A DNA stretch of 64,000 nt from Friedmanniella luteola (GTDB lineage Bacteria; Actinomycetota; Actinomycetes; Propionibacteriales; Propionibacteriaceae). The translations under genes were made by a program, and so were the position numbers. The stretch is taken from positions 372,001 through 436,000 of the forward strand of contig NZ_LT629749.1 of assembly GCF_900105065.1 (NCBI RefSeq). The letters run 5' to 3'. The notes beneath the pieces were generated by a model that had not been told where the DNA came from, made no database searches, and was given only the letters and a program-made list of their open reading frames with translations. Shown here in pieces: positions 17,553 through 25,279 of this stretch (the stretch's first letter is position 1; each line of letters starts with the position of its first letter).

Positions 17553-19090
17553 CGGTTCTTCCCCGTCCCCTTGCGGACGATCTGGAGCACCCCGGTGATG
17601 TCGCGGCGGAACATCGGCACCAGCAGGAACGCCAGCGCGTAGACGACGCCGGCGGCGGCGACGGCGACCGGCAGCTGCACCCAGCGGCCCCACTGCGCGG
17701 TCAGCTCGCAGGCCCCGAAGGCACCGGCCGCGAGGAACGCGGTCAGGACCAGGATCCGGCCCGCCCCGACGAACAGCGGACCCACGTCCACCGGCGCCTT
17801 GCGGGACAGCCACCAGAACGACAGCGGCCAGGCCAGCGCGGGGGCCAGCGCGTAGCCCCAGGCGACCCCGGTCACGCCCCAGGTGCTGCCGACCAGGATG
17901 CAGGCGATCTTGATCGTCACCGTGATCATCGTGTACTGCAGCAGCTCCTTGGTGAGCCCGTGCGACAGGTAGATCCACAGCCCGACGTAGGCGAGGCTCT
18001 GGAACACCCCGGCCACCGCCAGCAGCCGCAGGATCGGCTCGACCGACAGCCACTGCCGGCCCAGGAAGATCGACGTGATCGGTCCGGCGGCGCCGATGAC
18101 CACCCCCAGCCCGGCCACCAGGGTCAGCCCCAGGGCGGACTGGCCGCGCTGGATGTAGGCGTTCGAGGCCGCCCGGTCGTCGCGCAGCCGGGAGAGCACG
18201 GGCAGGGCGACCTTCGTGGTGGGCGCTCGGAGCTGACCCAGCGGGGTCATCAGCAGCTGGAACGCCCGGTTGTACAGGCCCAGGGCCTCCGAGCCGAAGC
18301 GGGTGCCGATGGTGAGGGAGTCGATGTTGTTGCCCAGGTAGCCGACGAACAGCGAACCCGCGAGCTGCCAGCCGAACCGGAAGAGGTCCCGCATCGGCGC
18401 CCGGCGGGGCAGGCGGGGGATCCACCGCGCGGTCACGGCGTTGCCGACCAGCAGCACCACGGCCATGGTCAGCTGCTGCACGGCGAGGGCCCAGTAGCCG
18501 GCGCCCTGGACGGCGGCCACGATGGCGACCACCAGCGAGATCGCGGGGGCCGCGACGTCCACGACGGCCAGCGTGGTGAAGCGCAGGCGCCGGTTCAGGT
18601 CGGCCCGGTACTGGGTACCCATCCCGTTCAGCACGAAGACGAAGGCGAGCACGTGGGTGAGGCCGACGAGCTCCTCGTGGCCGTAGACCGCGGCGACCAG
18701 TGGGGCGGTGAAGAAGACCAGCACCGTGAAGGCCAGGCCCGCGCCGGTGTTGATCCAGAACAGGTTGTCGCGCTGGGCACGCGACAGCGTCTTGGCCTGC
18801 ACGGCCGCCGAGGACAGCCCGAAGTCCCGGAAGATCTCGGCGACGCCGATGATCGCGGTCACCATCGCCACCAGGCCGTAGTCGCCCGGCGTCAGCAGCC
18901 GGGCGAGGACGACGACGCCGACCACCTGCAGCAGGATCTTGACGCCCTGCCCCCCGACCGTGATCAGGGCGCCCCGGGCGGCGGTGCGGCCGAGGGTGCC
19001 GCGCTGGGCCTGGGCGGCGGCCCGCTCGGCGGCGGCCTCGGCCTCGGCCTCGTCGAGCGGCGGCTGCGTGAGCGACGGGTCGGTGCTCAT
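17549..19090 (-). CDS. Wzx-type polysaccharide flippase
   Basis: A 513-residue membrane protein of the MOP/PST superfamily, with about fourteen hydrophobic helices. It would flip the undecaprenyl-linked repeat unit across the membrane. After a charged N-terminus rich in Ala/Glu (residues 1-33) the protein shows GALITVGGQGVKILLQVVGVVVLARLL-type sequence and the PGDYGLVAMV motif common to this family, and later GLYNRAFQL and WLSVEPILRLLAVAG. The ATG shares the sequence ATGA with the stop of the FrhB-like gene, and the gene's own stop overlaps the next start by 4 bp, so it belongs to one translationally coupled unit with its neighbours. Confidence 0.88.
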   Translation of the reverse strand: MSTDPSLTQPPLDEAEAEAAAERAAAQAQRGTLGRTAARGALITVGGQGVKILLQVVGVVVLARLLTPGDYGLVAMVTAIIGVAEIFRDFGLSSAAVQAKTLSRAQRDNLFWINTGAGLAFTVLVFFTAPLVAAVYGHEELVGLTHVLAFVFVLNGMGTQYRADLNRRLRFTTLAVVDVAAPAISLVVAIVAAVQGAGYWALAVQQLTMAVVLLVGNAVTARWIPRLPRRAPMRDLFRFGWQLAGSLFVGYLGNNIDSLTIGTRFGSEALGLYNRAFQLLMTPLGQLRAPTTKVALPVLSRLRDDRAASNAYIQRGQSALGLTLVAGLGVVIGAAGPITSIFLGRQWLSVEPILRLLAVAGVFQSLAYVGLWIYLSHGLTKELLQYTMITVTIKIACILVGSTWGVTGVAWGYALAPALAWPLSFWWLSRKAPVDVGPLFVGAGRILVLTAFLAAGAFGACELTAQWGRWVQLPVAVAAAGVVYALAFLLVPMFRRDITGVLQIVRKGTGKNR

Positions 19091-20337
19091 CGGCCCGCCC
19101 CGGGGGTGCTGCGGGCGCGCTGGACGCGGCGGAAGCTGCCCTTGGCCGTGCGGGCCGTCTCGCGCCAGTCGGCCAGGGCGAGCCGGGCCAGCCCGAAGCC
19201 GCGGTAGCGGGGGACCGGTCGGCCGGCGAGCCGGGCACCGGCGAGCCGCCCCAGCAGCGTGCTCCGCCGGGAGACCTGCAGCGGCTGGACGTCGGCGAGG
19301 GCGTCGAGGTCCAGCGACCGGCCGACCAGCACCCCCGCGGCGAAGGCGCGCTGCAGGACCTCGTGCCCGCGCGGGGTGCGGGCGAGCACGGCGCTGCAGC
19401 CGTCGCCCTCGGCGAACACGGGGTAGCCCCGGGCGTCGGTGTGCCAGAAGTCGGCGGCGGTGATGTCGCTGCTCTCACCCACCCCGTCGGGGCAGATCTT
19501 GCAGCGCCACTGGGTCGTCTTGCCGAGGTGCTGGCCCCACGACTCGTCGTAGGTGGTGCGGACGGTGCTGCCGTCCTCGGCCTCGGCGGTGAAGTGGCCG
19601 GGCCAGCCCCGACCGCGGTACCAGAGGTCACGGAGCGGGGCGCCCGCGGGCACCCCCAGCTGGGCGACCAGGGCGTCCGTGGCGTGCTGGCTCGGGGTGC
19701 CGGCGCAGAAGAAGGAGAGCAGCAGCGGCGGCGACCCGGCGTCGGCGGGGGCGCCGTCCAGCAGGGCCCGGGCGGCGGAGATCTCGCAGGGCTTCCCGAC
19801 CAGCCCGGTGCCGGGGGCGAGCGCCCCCGGGGCGGCGACCGAGGCCACCGGGGCGTAGCGCGACCCGGCGGAGGCCAGCGCCTCCGCGCGGCTGGTGATG
19901 GTGACCGACACGGTCCGCCGGGGCTCGGCCGCGGCGGCCCGGGCGCCGGTGAAGGAGGCCTGCTCGCCGTTCTCGGTGAGCCAGGCGACCAGAGCGGTCA
20001 GCGTCCCGCCGCTGCTGCCGCGGTGCCGGATCTCCGGGTCGGCGGCCCAGGCCTCCCAGCCGCTGACGACCGGGCCGAGCGTCGGGTGCACGGTGGCCCC
20101 GGCCGGCCGCGGGGAGACGACGCGGCGGCCCGGGCAGATCCGGTCGAACGTGGCGTCGGCCCCGGGCTCCGGCGCCGGTTCGCGCGCGCTGCGCACCGGA
20201 CGGGCGTAGCCGTCGGCCGACAGGGCCATCTCCAGACCCGGGTCCAGCAGCGTGCAGGCCCCGCAGCCCGAGCAGTTCGCGGTGTCCACGACCCGGCTGA
20301 CGGCGCGGTCCAGCGCCTCGGCGGTGGCCGCGACCAT
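19087..20337 (-). CDS. FrhB/FdhB-like coenzyme F420 domain protein in the EPS operon
   Basis: A 416-residue protein matching the coenzyme F420 hydrogenase/dehydrogenase beta-subunit family. Near the N-terminus is a ferredoxin-type cysteine cluster, CSGCGACTLLDPG (about residues 20-32); the central part shows GSSGGTLTALVAWL and LVGKPCEISAARAL; a second cysteine pair follows in WRCKICPDGVGESSDI near residue 279. FrhB-type proteins use F420H2 or flavin and iron-sulfur clusters. Homologues next to polysaccharide pyruvyl transferases occur in many EPS and cell-wall glycan clusters, where their substrate is mostly unproven. It starts one base inside the stop of the pyruvyl transferase (TGATG) and its own stop overlaps the flippase start. 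Confidence 0.85.
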   Translation of the reverse strand: MVAATAEALDRAVSRVVDTANCSGCGACTLLDPGLEMALSADGYARPVRSAREPAPEPGADATFDRICPGRRVVSPRPAGATVHPTLGPVVSGWEAWAADPEIRHRGSSGGTLTALVAWLTENGEQASFTGARAAAAEPRRTVSVTITSRAEALASAGSRYAPVASVAAPGALAPGTGLVGKPCEISAARALLDGAPADAGSPPLLLSFFCAGTPSQHATDALVAQLGVPAGAPLRDLWYRGRGWPGHFTAEAEDGSTVRTTYDESWGQHLGKTTQWRCKICPDGVGESSDITAADFWHTDARGYPVFAEGDGCSAVLARTPRGHEVLQRAFAAGVLVGRSLDLDALADVQPLQVSRRSTLLGRLAGARLAGRPVPRYRGFGLARLALADWRETARTAKGSFRRVQRARSTPGAGR

Positions 20338-21440
20338 CAGCGCCGCCCCGCCGCCACCGCGTCGACCCGGCCGGCCAGGGCCCCGGTGGCCAGCGCGAGC
20401 GTGCTCGCGGCCCGCTCCCGGACGGCCACGACCTGCGCCCGCAGGTCGTCCCGGGCGGCGATCTCCGCCACCACGGCGGGCGCCTCGTCGGCGGAGGTGC
20501 GCAGGTCGACGACGTGCTCCCAGCCCAGGTCGGCCATCAGCGGGGCGAACTTGCGCGAGTAGGCCAGCGGGATCGCCGGGGTGCCGACCGAGAGGGCGTT
20601 CAGGCAGGCGTGCATGCGGGAGCCGATGACCAGCTCGGCCCCGGCCAGCATGGTGCGGATGTCGGTCAGCGACATGGGGACGAGCACCTCGGCGGTGGGC
20701 GCGTGCGCGTCCCGGAACTCCTCGACGGCCGGCACGTCGTCGTCGGGGTTGTCCGAGGGCAGCACGTGGGCGAGCAGGCTGACGGTCCGCCCCGCGGCCA
20801 CCAGCCGGTCGTGCACGTCGGTGACGGTGCGCCGGTAGGCGGCGGCGTCGACGTGCGGGCCCGGCTGCCACAGCAGCCCGGAGACGTTGAGGACGACGTC
20901 GCGACGCGTCGTCGGCTCGGGCACGTCGAGGGCGAACACGACGTCGGTCGTCAGGACGTCCACCGGGCGCCCGAGGTCGGCCGACGCCTGCGCGCTGATG
21001 CTGTCGCGGGCCATCACCACCGACGCGGTGCGCAGGGAGCGCTGCGCGAGGGCCCGCGCCCGGCGGGAGCCGAACGGCCCGATCGTCTGCGGGCTCAGCA
21101 CGACGGGCACGCCGACGCGCGCGGCGAACTCGGTCGTCGCGCACATCGCGGAGAGCCGCTTGAGGCCGTAGATGTCGGCGAAGGAGTCACCGGCGCGGGT
21201 GTCCATCACCAGGTCGAACCCGCGGAACCAGTCCGCGAGGCCCCGCTGGCGCAGCACCGCCTCCTTGGCGACCTCGGCCACCGAGCCGAGCCGGACCGGC
21301 GCCGTCCGGGCGCCGTAGTTGTAGAACACGAACTCGGCGTCCGGCCAGACGCGTCGCGTCAGCGCCTCCGTGCCCGCACCGAGAACTCTCACCCCGAGGT
21401 TTGGGGACCGGTCGTCGGCCCAGATGACCAAAACTCTCAT
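20337..21440 (-). CDS. polysaccharide pyruvyl transferase family protein
   Basis: A 367-residue protein of the CsaB/WcaK polysaccharide pyruvyl transferase family, which adds ketal-linked pyruvate from phosphoenolpyruvate to sugars of surface glycans. Visible landmarks are the Rossmann-like start VLVIWADDRSPNLGVRVLG, the SPQTIGPFGSRRARALA segment, MARDSISAQASADLG, and the C-terminal VIGSRMHACLNALSVGTPAIPLAYSRK that is diagnostic of the family. The ATG at 21440 has AAGGA ten bases upstream; a GTG at 21443 is the alternative. It is the first gene of a tightly coupled set with FrhB-like, flippase and glycosyltransferase genes. A TACAGT -10 box is at 21475-21470 on the same strand. Confidence 0.88.
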   Translation of the reverse strand: MRVLVIWADDRSPNLGVRVLGAGTEALTRRVWPDAEFVFYNYGARTAPVRLGSVAEVAKEAVLRQRGLADWFRGFDLVMDTRAGDSFADIYGLKRLSAMCATTEFAARVGVPVVLSPQTIGPFGSRRARALAQRSLRTASVVMARDSISAQASADLGRPVDVLTTDVVFALDVPEPTTRRDVVLNVSGLLWQPGPHVDAAAYRRTVTDVHDRLVAAGRTVSLLAHVLPSDNPDDDVPAVEEFRDAHAPTAEVLVPMSLTDIRTMLAGAELVIGSRMHACLNALSVGTPAIPLAYSRKFAPLMADLGWEHVVDLRTSADEAPAVVAEIAARDDLRAQVVAVRERAASTLALATGALAGRVDAVAAGRR

Positions 21441-21469
21441 CACTGCCCGTCCTTGCTGGTAGGCGCATC

Positions 21470-21475
21470 ACTGTA
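21470..21475 (-). promoter_or_regulatory. -10 box for the pyruvyl transferase operon
   Basis: Reverse-strand TACAGT about 30 nt before the ATG at 21440, following a hairpin terminator that ends the PKD gene. It suggests that the four-gene EPS operon is transcribed on its own. Confidence 0.45.
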
Positions 21476-21544
21476 CGGGCCGGATGAGACGGTCGTGTCA
21501 CACACGTCAGTGCCCGGTGGTGCGCTCGTGGCCCCCGAGGCCAG

Positions 21545-21570
21545 CGGGCGGCGCCCCGGTGCGCCGCCCG
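21545..21570 (-). terminator. hairpin terminator after the second PKD protein gene
   Basis: CGGGCGGCGC (21545-21554) and GCGCCGCCCG (21561-21570) form a perfect 10-bp stem with a 6-nt loop, about 25 nt past the stop codon of the PKD gene that is read toward it. Confidence 0.65.
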
Positions 21571-21593
21571 TCGTCGTGCCGGTCAGGTGCCCG

Positions 21594-24452
21594 TCAGTTC
21601 CCCGTCCGCCGAGCCGTGAGCTCGCTCACGGAGAGGCTGACCGGGGCCGTCGAGGTGCCCGACAGGTAGGCCCGGACGGCCACACCGGCCGGCGCCTGCA
21701 GGCTCGCCGTGGTGTCCGTCGCGGTGGCGGCCCACGCCGTCGGCTCGGTGGTGCCGGCGGCCCAGACCTTGGTCCGCAGGTTGGTCGTGCCGCTGCCCCA
21801 GGCCTGGATGCGCACCGCGTAGTCCTGCCCCGCCACGAAGGTCCCGGGCAGCACCTTGCTGGCCAGGCTGGTCTCGGTACCGGCCTCGTTGCGGTTCAGG
21901 TAGACCACCATCGTGCCGCTGGCCTGGACCCAGATCTTGGCGTGGTAGCCGTTCGTCTGGTCACCGCGGACGATCGCCCGGGTGTACTGGCCGCCGCCGG
22001 TCGGCGCCTTGTCGAACGCGAAGGTCAGCTGCAGGTCGGTGTCGGTGGAGGAGATCGGCAGCCGGGCGGTCGGGCCCGAGCCGGCGGCCGCCATCTTGAT
22101 GACGCCCTGGCCGGCGCCGACCGTGAACAGGGTGGTGCTGCCGCTGTAGGTCCAGGCGCCGCCCGTCTCCGCGCTGCCCCAGCCGGAGGCCGAGGTGCGC
22201 TCGAACGTGTCGGCGGCCAGCACGTCGTTGGCCGGCGGCGCCGCCACGGTCAGCTGCTTCGTCACGGTGCCGGTCGCGCCCTGGTCGTCGGTCACCGTCA
22301 GCTTGACGCTGTAGGTGCCCGCGGCGGCGTAGGTGCGGCTGGCCGTGCGGCCGGTCGCGGTGGAGCCGTCGCCGAAGGTCCAGGCGTAGGAGGCGACGGT
22401 GCCGTCGCTGTCGGTCGAGCCGCCGCCGTCGACGCTGACCGTCAGCCCGGTGGCGGTGCTGGTGAAGGCCGCCGTCGGGGCGGCGTTCGCCGGCGGGGCC
22501 GACGCCACGGTCACCGACCGGGTGGTGGTGCCGGTGGCGCCCTGGTTGTCGGTCACCGTCAGCCTGACGCTGTAGGTGCCCGCGGCCGCGTAGGTGCGGC
22601 TGGCGGTGCGGCCGGTCGCGGTGGAGCCGTCGCCGAAGGTCCAGGCGTAGGAGGCGACGGTGCCGTCGGCGTCGGTCGAGCCGCCGCCGTCGACGCTGAC
22701 CGTCAGCCCGGTGGCGGTGCTGGTGAAGGACGCGGTCGGGGCGGCGTTGCCGCTGGCCGAGACGCTGTTCGAGACCGGGCTGAGCAGCTCGTTGCCGAAC
22801 GGGTCGGTGACCCGCACCTGGTAGGTGTGGCTGCCCGCCGGGGCGGTCCGGTCGTCGACGGTCTGCGCCGGCAGCGTCCAGAAGTTGCTGTCCACCGTCC
22901 GGGTGTCCACCAGGGCCTCGGCCGCCGTGCCGCGGTCGCGGTACAGCTGGTAGGTCAGGCGCTGGTTGTCCTTGTCCCAGGCCGCGCCGTAGGTGACGCG
23001 GACGGTGCCGGCTGCGGGCACGGAGGCGGTGGTGGCCGGCGGGGCGCTGCGGACCGGCACCGTGCCGAGGTACTGCGGGCCCACCTTGTTCGGGGCGACG
23101 CCGGGCGCCGTGTCGGGCAGCGCGTAGCGGGTCAGGCCCTGCTGGGCCTTGCCGTTGACCGTGGGGAACTCGCCGCCGAGGGCGATGTAGCGCCCGCCGC
23201 TGACGACGTTCCAGGCCGCCTGGTACTGCTGGCTCGCGGTGCCGATGCCCAGCTCGGGGTACCAGTGCAGCATGGTCGGCGCGGGCCGGCCCTTGTAGTT
23301 CCAGCCGTAGGCGTTGGGCCCGTTGTTGAGCCCGGTCGGCGCGGTGGTGAAGGCGCCGGCCGGCTGCCAGCGGGTCCGCGGGCTGGTGTCGCCGAAGCCG
23401 CCGATCGAGCGGCAGTCGTGGGTGTGGCTGACCGTGTACGTGACGTCGCCGACCGGCTCCACGTCGTAGGTGTCGCCCAGGCAGTCGACCATCCAGCGGA
23501 TCGCGCCGTTGGCCGGGTTGAGGGAGAAGCTGCCCTCGAACAGGCCGCCGGCGCCGAAGGCGAAGCCGCTGCCGTAGACCCAGGTGCCGTCGTTCGTCAG
23601 CGAGTTGATCGCCCCCTTGCCGGAGTCCCGGAGGGTGCCGCTGGCCGCCCAGGGCAGGTTGGTCCCGGAGGTCGCCCCCACCGCACCGAGACCGTAGACG
23701 GCGGCGCTGTTGAGCGTCGAGAACTGGCCACCGATGACGACCTTGGTGGCGTCCGGGGTGGTGGTCAGCGACCAGACGTAGCCGTCGTCGGCCTTCGGCG
23801 CCCAGGACAGCAGCGCGCTGGTGCTGGTGCTGAAGGCGGCGAGCCGCTTGCGGGGGGCGACGACCGTGCCCGAACCGGCGCTCTCGAACGCGCCGCCGAC
23901 GTAGAGGGTGCTGGCCGTCGCCGTCAGCGCCTTGACCTGGCCGTTGGCGATGGGCGCGAAGCCGGGGGCCAGGGCCCCGGTGGCGGTGTCGAAGGCGGCC
24001 AGGTGCTGGCGTGACTGCCCGTCCACCGTGGTGAAGTCGCCGCCCACGTAGACGCGCTTGCCGTCGGGCGAGGCCGTGATGGCCAGGCCCGCCGCGTTCA
24101 GGGTGTGGTTGAAGGAGGCCACCCGCTCACCGGTGGTGATGTCGTAGGCGAAGAGGTGGCCGACGCTGATCTCGGTCGGTCCGCCCGCCCACATGCCCGG
24201 CGGCCGGGCCTTGGTGAAGTCGCCGGTCGCGTAGACGGTGGTGCCGACGACGACCTGGCTCCAGACCACGCCTGTCAGCTGCCAGGTGGGCAGCGGGTCG
24301 ACCGAGACGGTCGTGGGCAGCGTGGCCGCGACCGGCCGGGTGTCCGCCGTGGCCGCCGGCGCCGCGCCGAGGCCGAGGGCGACGACGGCCGTGGCCAGCC
24401 CCCCGGCGGTGAGCCTGGACACGCGGGACCAGCGGCCCTGCAGGATTCCCAT
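21594..24452 (-). CDS. secreted propeller/PKD protein, second copy
   Basis: A 952-residue exported protein that is a shorter relative of the 1,881-residue protein at 1757. Order of parts: signal peptide (about 1-36, ending PAATADT), DUF5122-like propeller (about 40-450; LTGVVWSQVVVGTTVYATG aligns with the other protein's start), FN3-like domain (about 455-565), two PKD domains of 87 residues that are nearly identical at DNA level (offset 261 bp), and a C-terminal jelly-roll-like module opening DTFERTSASGWG (about 741-952). No LamG domains are present. The ATG has GAGGGGAATC upstream; an earlier in-frame ATG would put charged residues before the signal peptide. It follows the lipoprotein and sugar transferase genes on the same strand. 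Function as an EPS-associated surface protein is inferred. Confidence 0.8.
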   Translation of the reverse strand: MGILQGRWSRVSRLTAGGLATAVVALGLGAAPAATADTRPVAATLPTTVSVDPLPTWQLTGVVWSQVVVGTTVYATGDFTKARPPGMWAGGPTEISVGHLFAYDITTGERVASFNHTLNAAGLAITASPDGKRVYVGGDFTTVDGQSRQHLAAFDTATGALAPGFAPIANGQVKALTATASTLYVGGAFESAGSGTVVAPRKRLAAFSTSTSALLSWAPKADDGYVWSLTTTPDATKVVIGGQFSTLNSAAVYGLGAVGATSGTNLPWAASGTLRDSGKGAINSLTNDGTWVYGSGFAFGAGGLFEGSFSLNPANGAIRWMVDCLGDTYDVEPVGDVTYTVSHTHDCRSIGGFGDTSPRTRWQPAGAFTTAPTGLNNGPNAYGWNYKGRPAPTMLHWYPELGIGTASQQYQAAWNVVSGGRYIALGGEFPTVNGKAQQGLTRYALPDTAPGVAPNKVGPQYLGTVPVRSAPPATTASVPAAGTVRVTYGAAWDKDNQRLTYQLYRDRGTAAEALVDTRTVDSNFWTLPAQTVDDRTAPAGSHTYQVRVTDPFGNELLSPVSNSVSASGNAAPTASFTSTATGLTVSVDGGGSTDADGTVASYAWTFGDGSTATGRTASRTYAAAGTYSVRLTVTDNQGATGTTTRSVTVASAPPANAAPTAAFTSTATGLTVSVDGGGSTDSDGTVASYAWTFGDGSTATGRTASRTYAAAGTYSVKLTVTDDQGATGTVTKQLTVAAPPANDVLAADTFERTSASGWGSAETGGAWTYSGSTTLFTVGAGQGVIKMAAAGSGPTARLPISSTDTDLQLTFAFDKAPTGGGQYTRAIVRGDQTNGYHAKIWVQASGTMVVYLNRNEAGTETSLASKVLPGTFVAGQDYAVRIQAWGSGTTNLRTKVWAAGTTEPTAWAATATDTTASLQAPAGVAVRAYLSGTSTAPVSLSVSELTARRTGN

Positions 24453-24516
24453 CAGATGATTCCCCTCGAGTGATGGCCGTCCGTCGTCGGCGACGGGCGG
24501 GTCGTGCACGAGCCGG

Positions 24517-25266
24517 CTAGCCGGCGTCGCCTTCGAACGTCGCGAGACCGTGCCGGGCGTCCAGGTCGACGGTCAGGGCGACCGCCGATCGTCCCGATCG
24601 CGGCACGGAGAAGGAGTAGCGCGCGTCGGCGCTCCGGCCGGGCGCGATGCGGGTGCCGAAGTCGGCCGCCTCGTCGTCGTACACCGGGGTCGCCAGCCGG
24701 CGGTCGGACCGGCCGTAGGTCAGCGTGGCCACCACCTGCGTGGCGTCGACCGGGACCTCCGAGCCGTTGGTCAGCCGCAGGGTGAAGGAGGTGACGGGGC
24801 CGTTGACCGCGCCCGGGCCCTTGGCCTCCAGCACGGCGTTCTCCACGTCCCGCACCTCCAGCCGCAGGCCGTCGGACCAGCGCAGGTCGGCGTCCAGGTC
24901 ACCCTGCACGGCAGCCAGCCGCTCGGCCTGGCTGGCACGGGCCACGGGTGTCGGGCTGACGGGGGCCTCGGGGTCGGGCGCCGGAGCGGCCGACGGGGTG
25001 CCCGAGGGCGACGGGGCCGCCGACGGCGAGCCGGTGGCCCGGGGCGTGGACCCGCTGGCGGTCGGCGGGCCGGAGGCCGTCGTGGCGGGGCTCGGCGCGG
25101 CGGAAGGAGCCCCCGTCCCGGCGGCGGACGGCGTCGGCGAGCCGGCCGGCGCGGTGGCCCCGGGCGGGGGGCTGTCGGGCGTGCCGCAGGCGGTGGCGAC
25201 GAGGGCGCAGCCGAGCGCCATCGTCGTCAGAGCGAGCCGCAGCCCGTGAGCACCCACCGTCAGCAT
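24517..25266 (-). CDS. secreted lipoprotein paired with the second PKD protein
   Basis: A 249-residue predicted lipoprotein. The signal peptide ends in the lipobox-like VATAC (Cys near residue 27) and is followed by a long low-complexity Pro/Ser/Ala/Thr linker (about 30-110). The C-terminal part (about 115-249) is an immunoglobulin-like domain whose pattern, AKGPGAVNGPV, then RLTNGSEVPVDA, then RYSFSVPRSGR, then LATFEG, parallels the lipoprotein at 7498-8109. It starts 13 bp after the stop of the sugar transferase gene and precedes the second PKD gene, so the three probably form one transcript. A wall-spanning linker plus a globular domain suggests surface exposure; the partner is not known. 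Confidence 0.72.
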   Translation of the reverse strand: MLTVGAHGLRLALTTMALGCALVATACGTPDSPPPGATAPAGSPTPSAAGTGAPSAAPSPATTASGPPTASGSTPRATGSPSAAPSPSGTPSAAPAPDPEAPVSPTPVARASQAERLAAVQGDLDADLRWSDGLRLEVRDVENAVLEAKGPGAVNGPVTSFTLRLTNGSEVPVDATQVVATLTYGRSDRRLATPVYDDEAADFGTRIAPGRSADARYSFSVPRSGRSAVALTVDLDARHGLATFEGDAG

Positions 25267-25279
25267 CCCCGAGCAGGTC

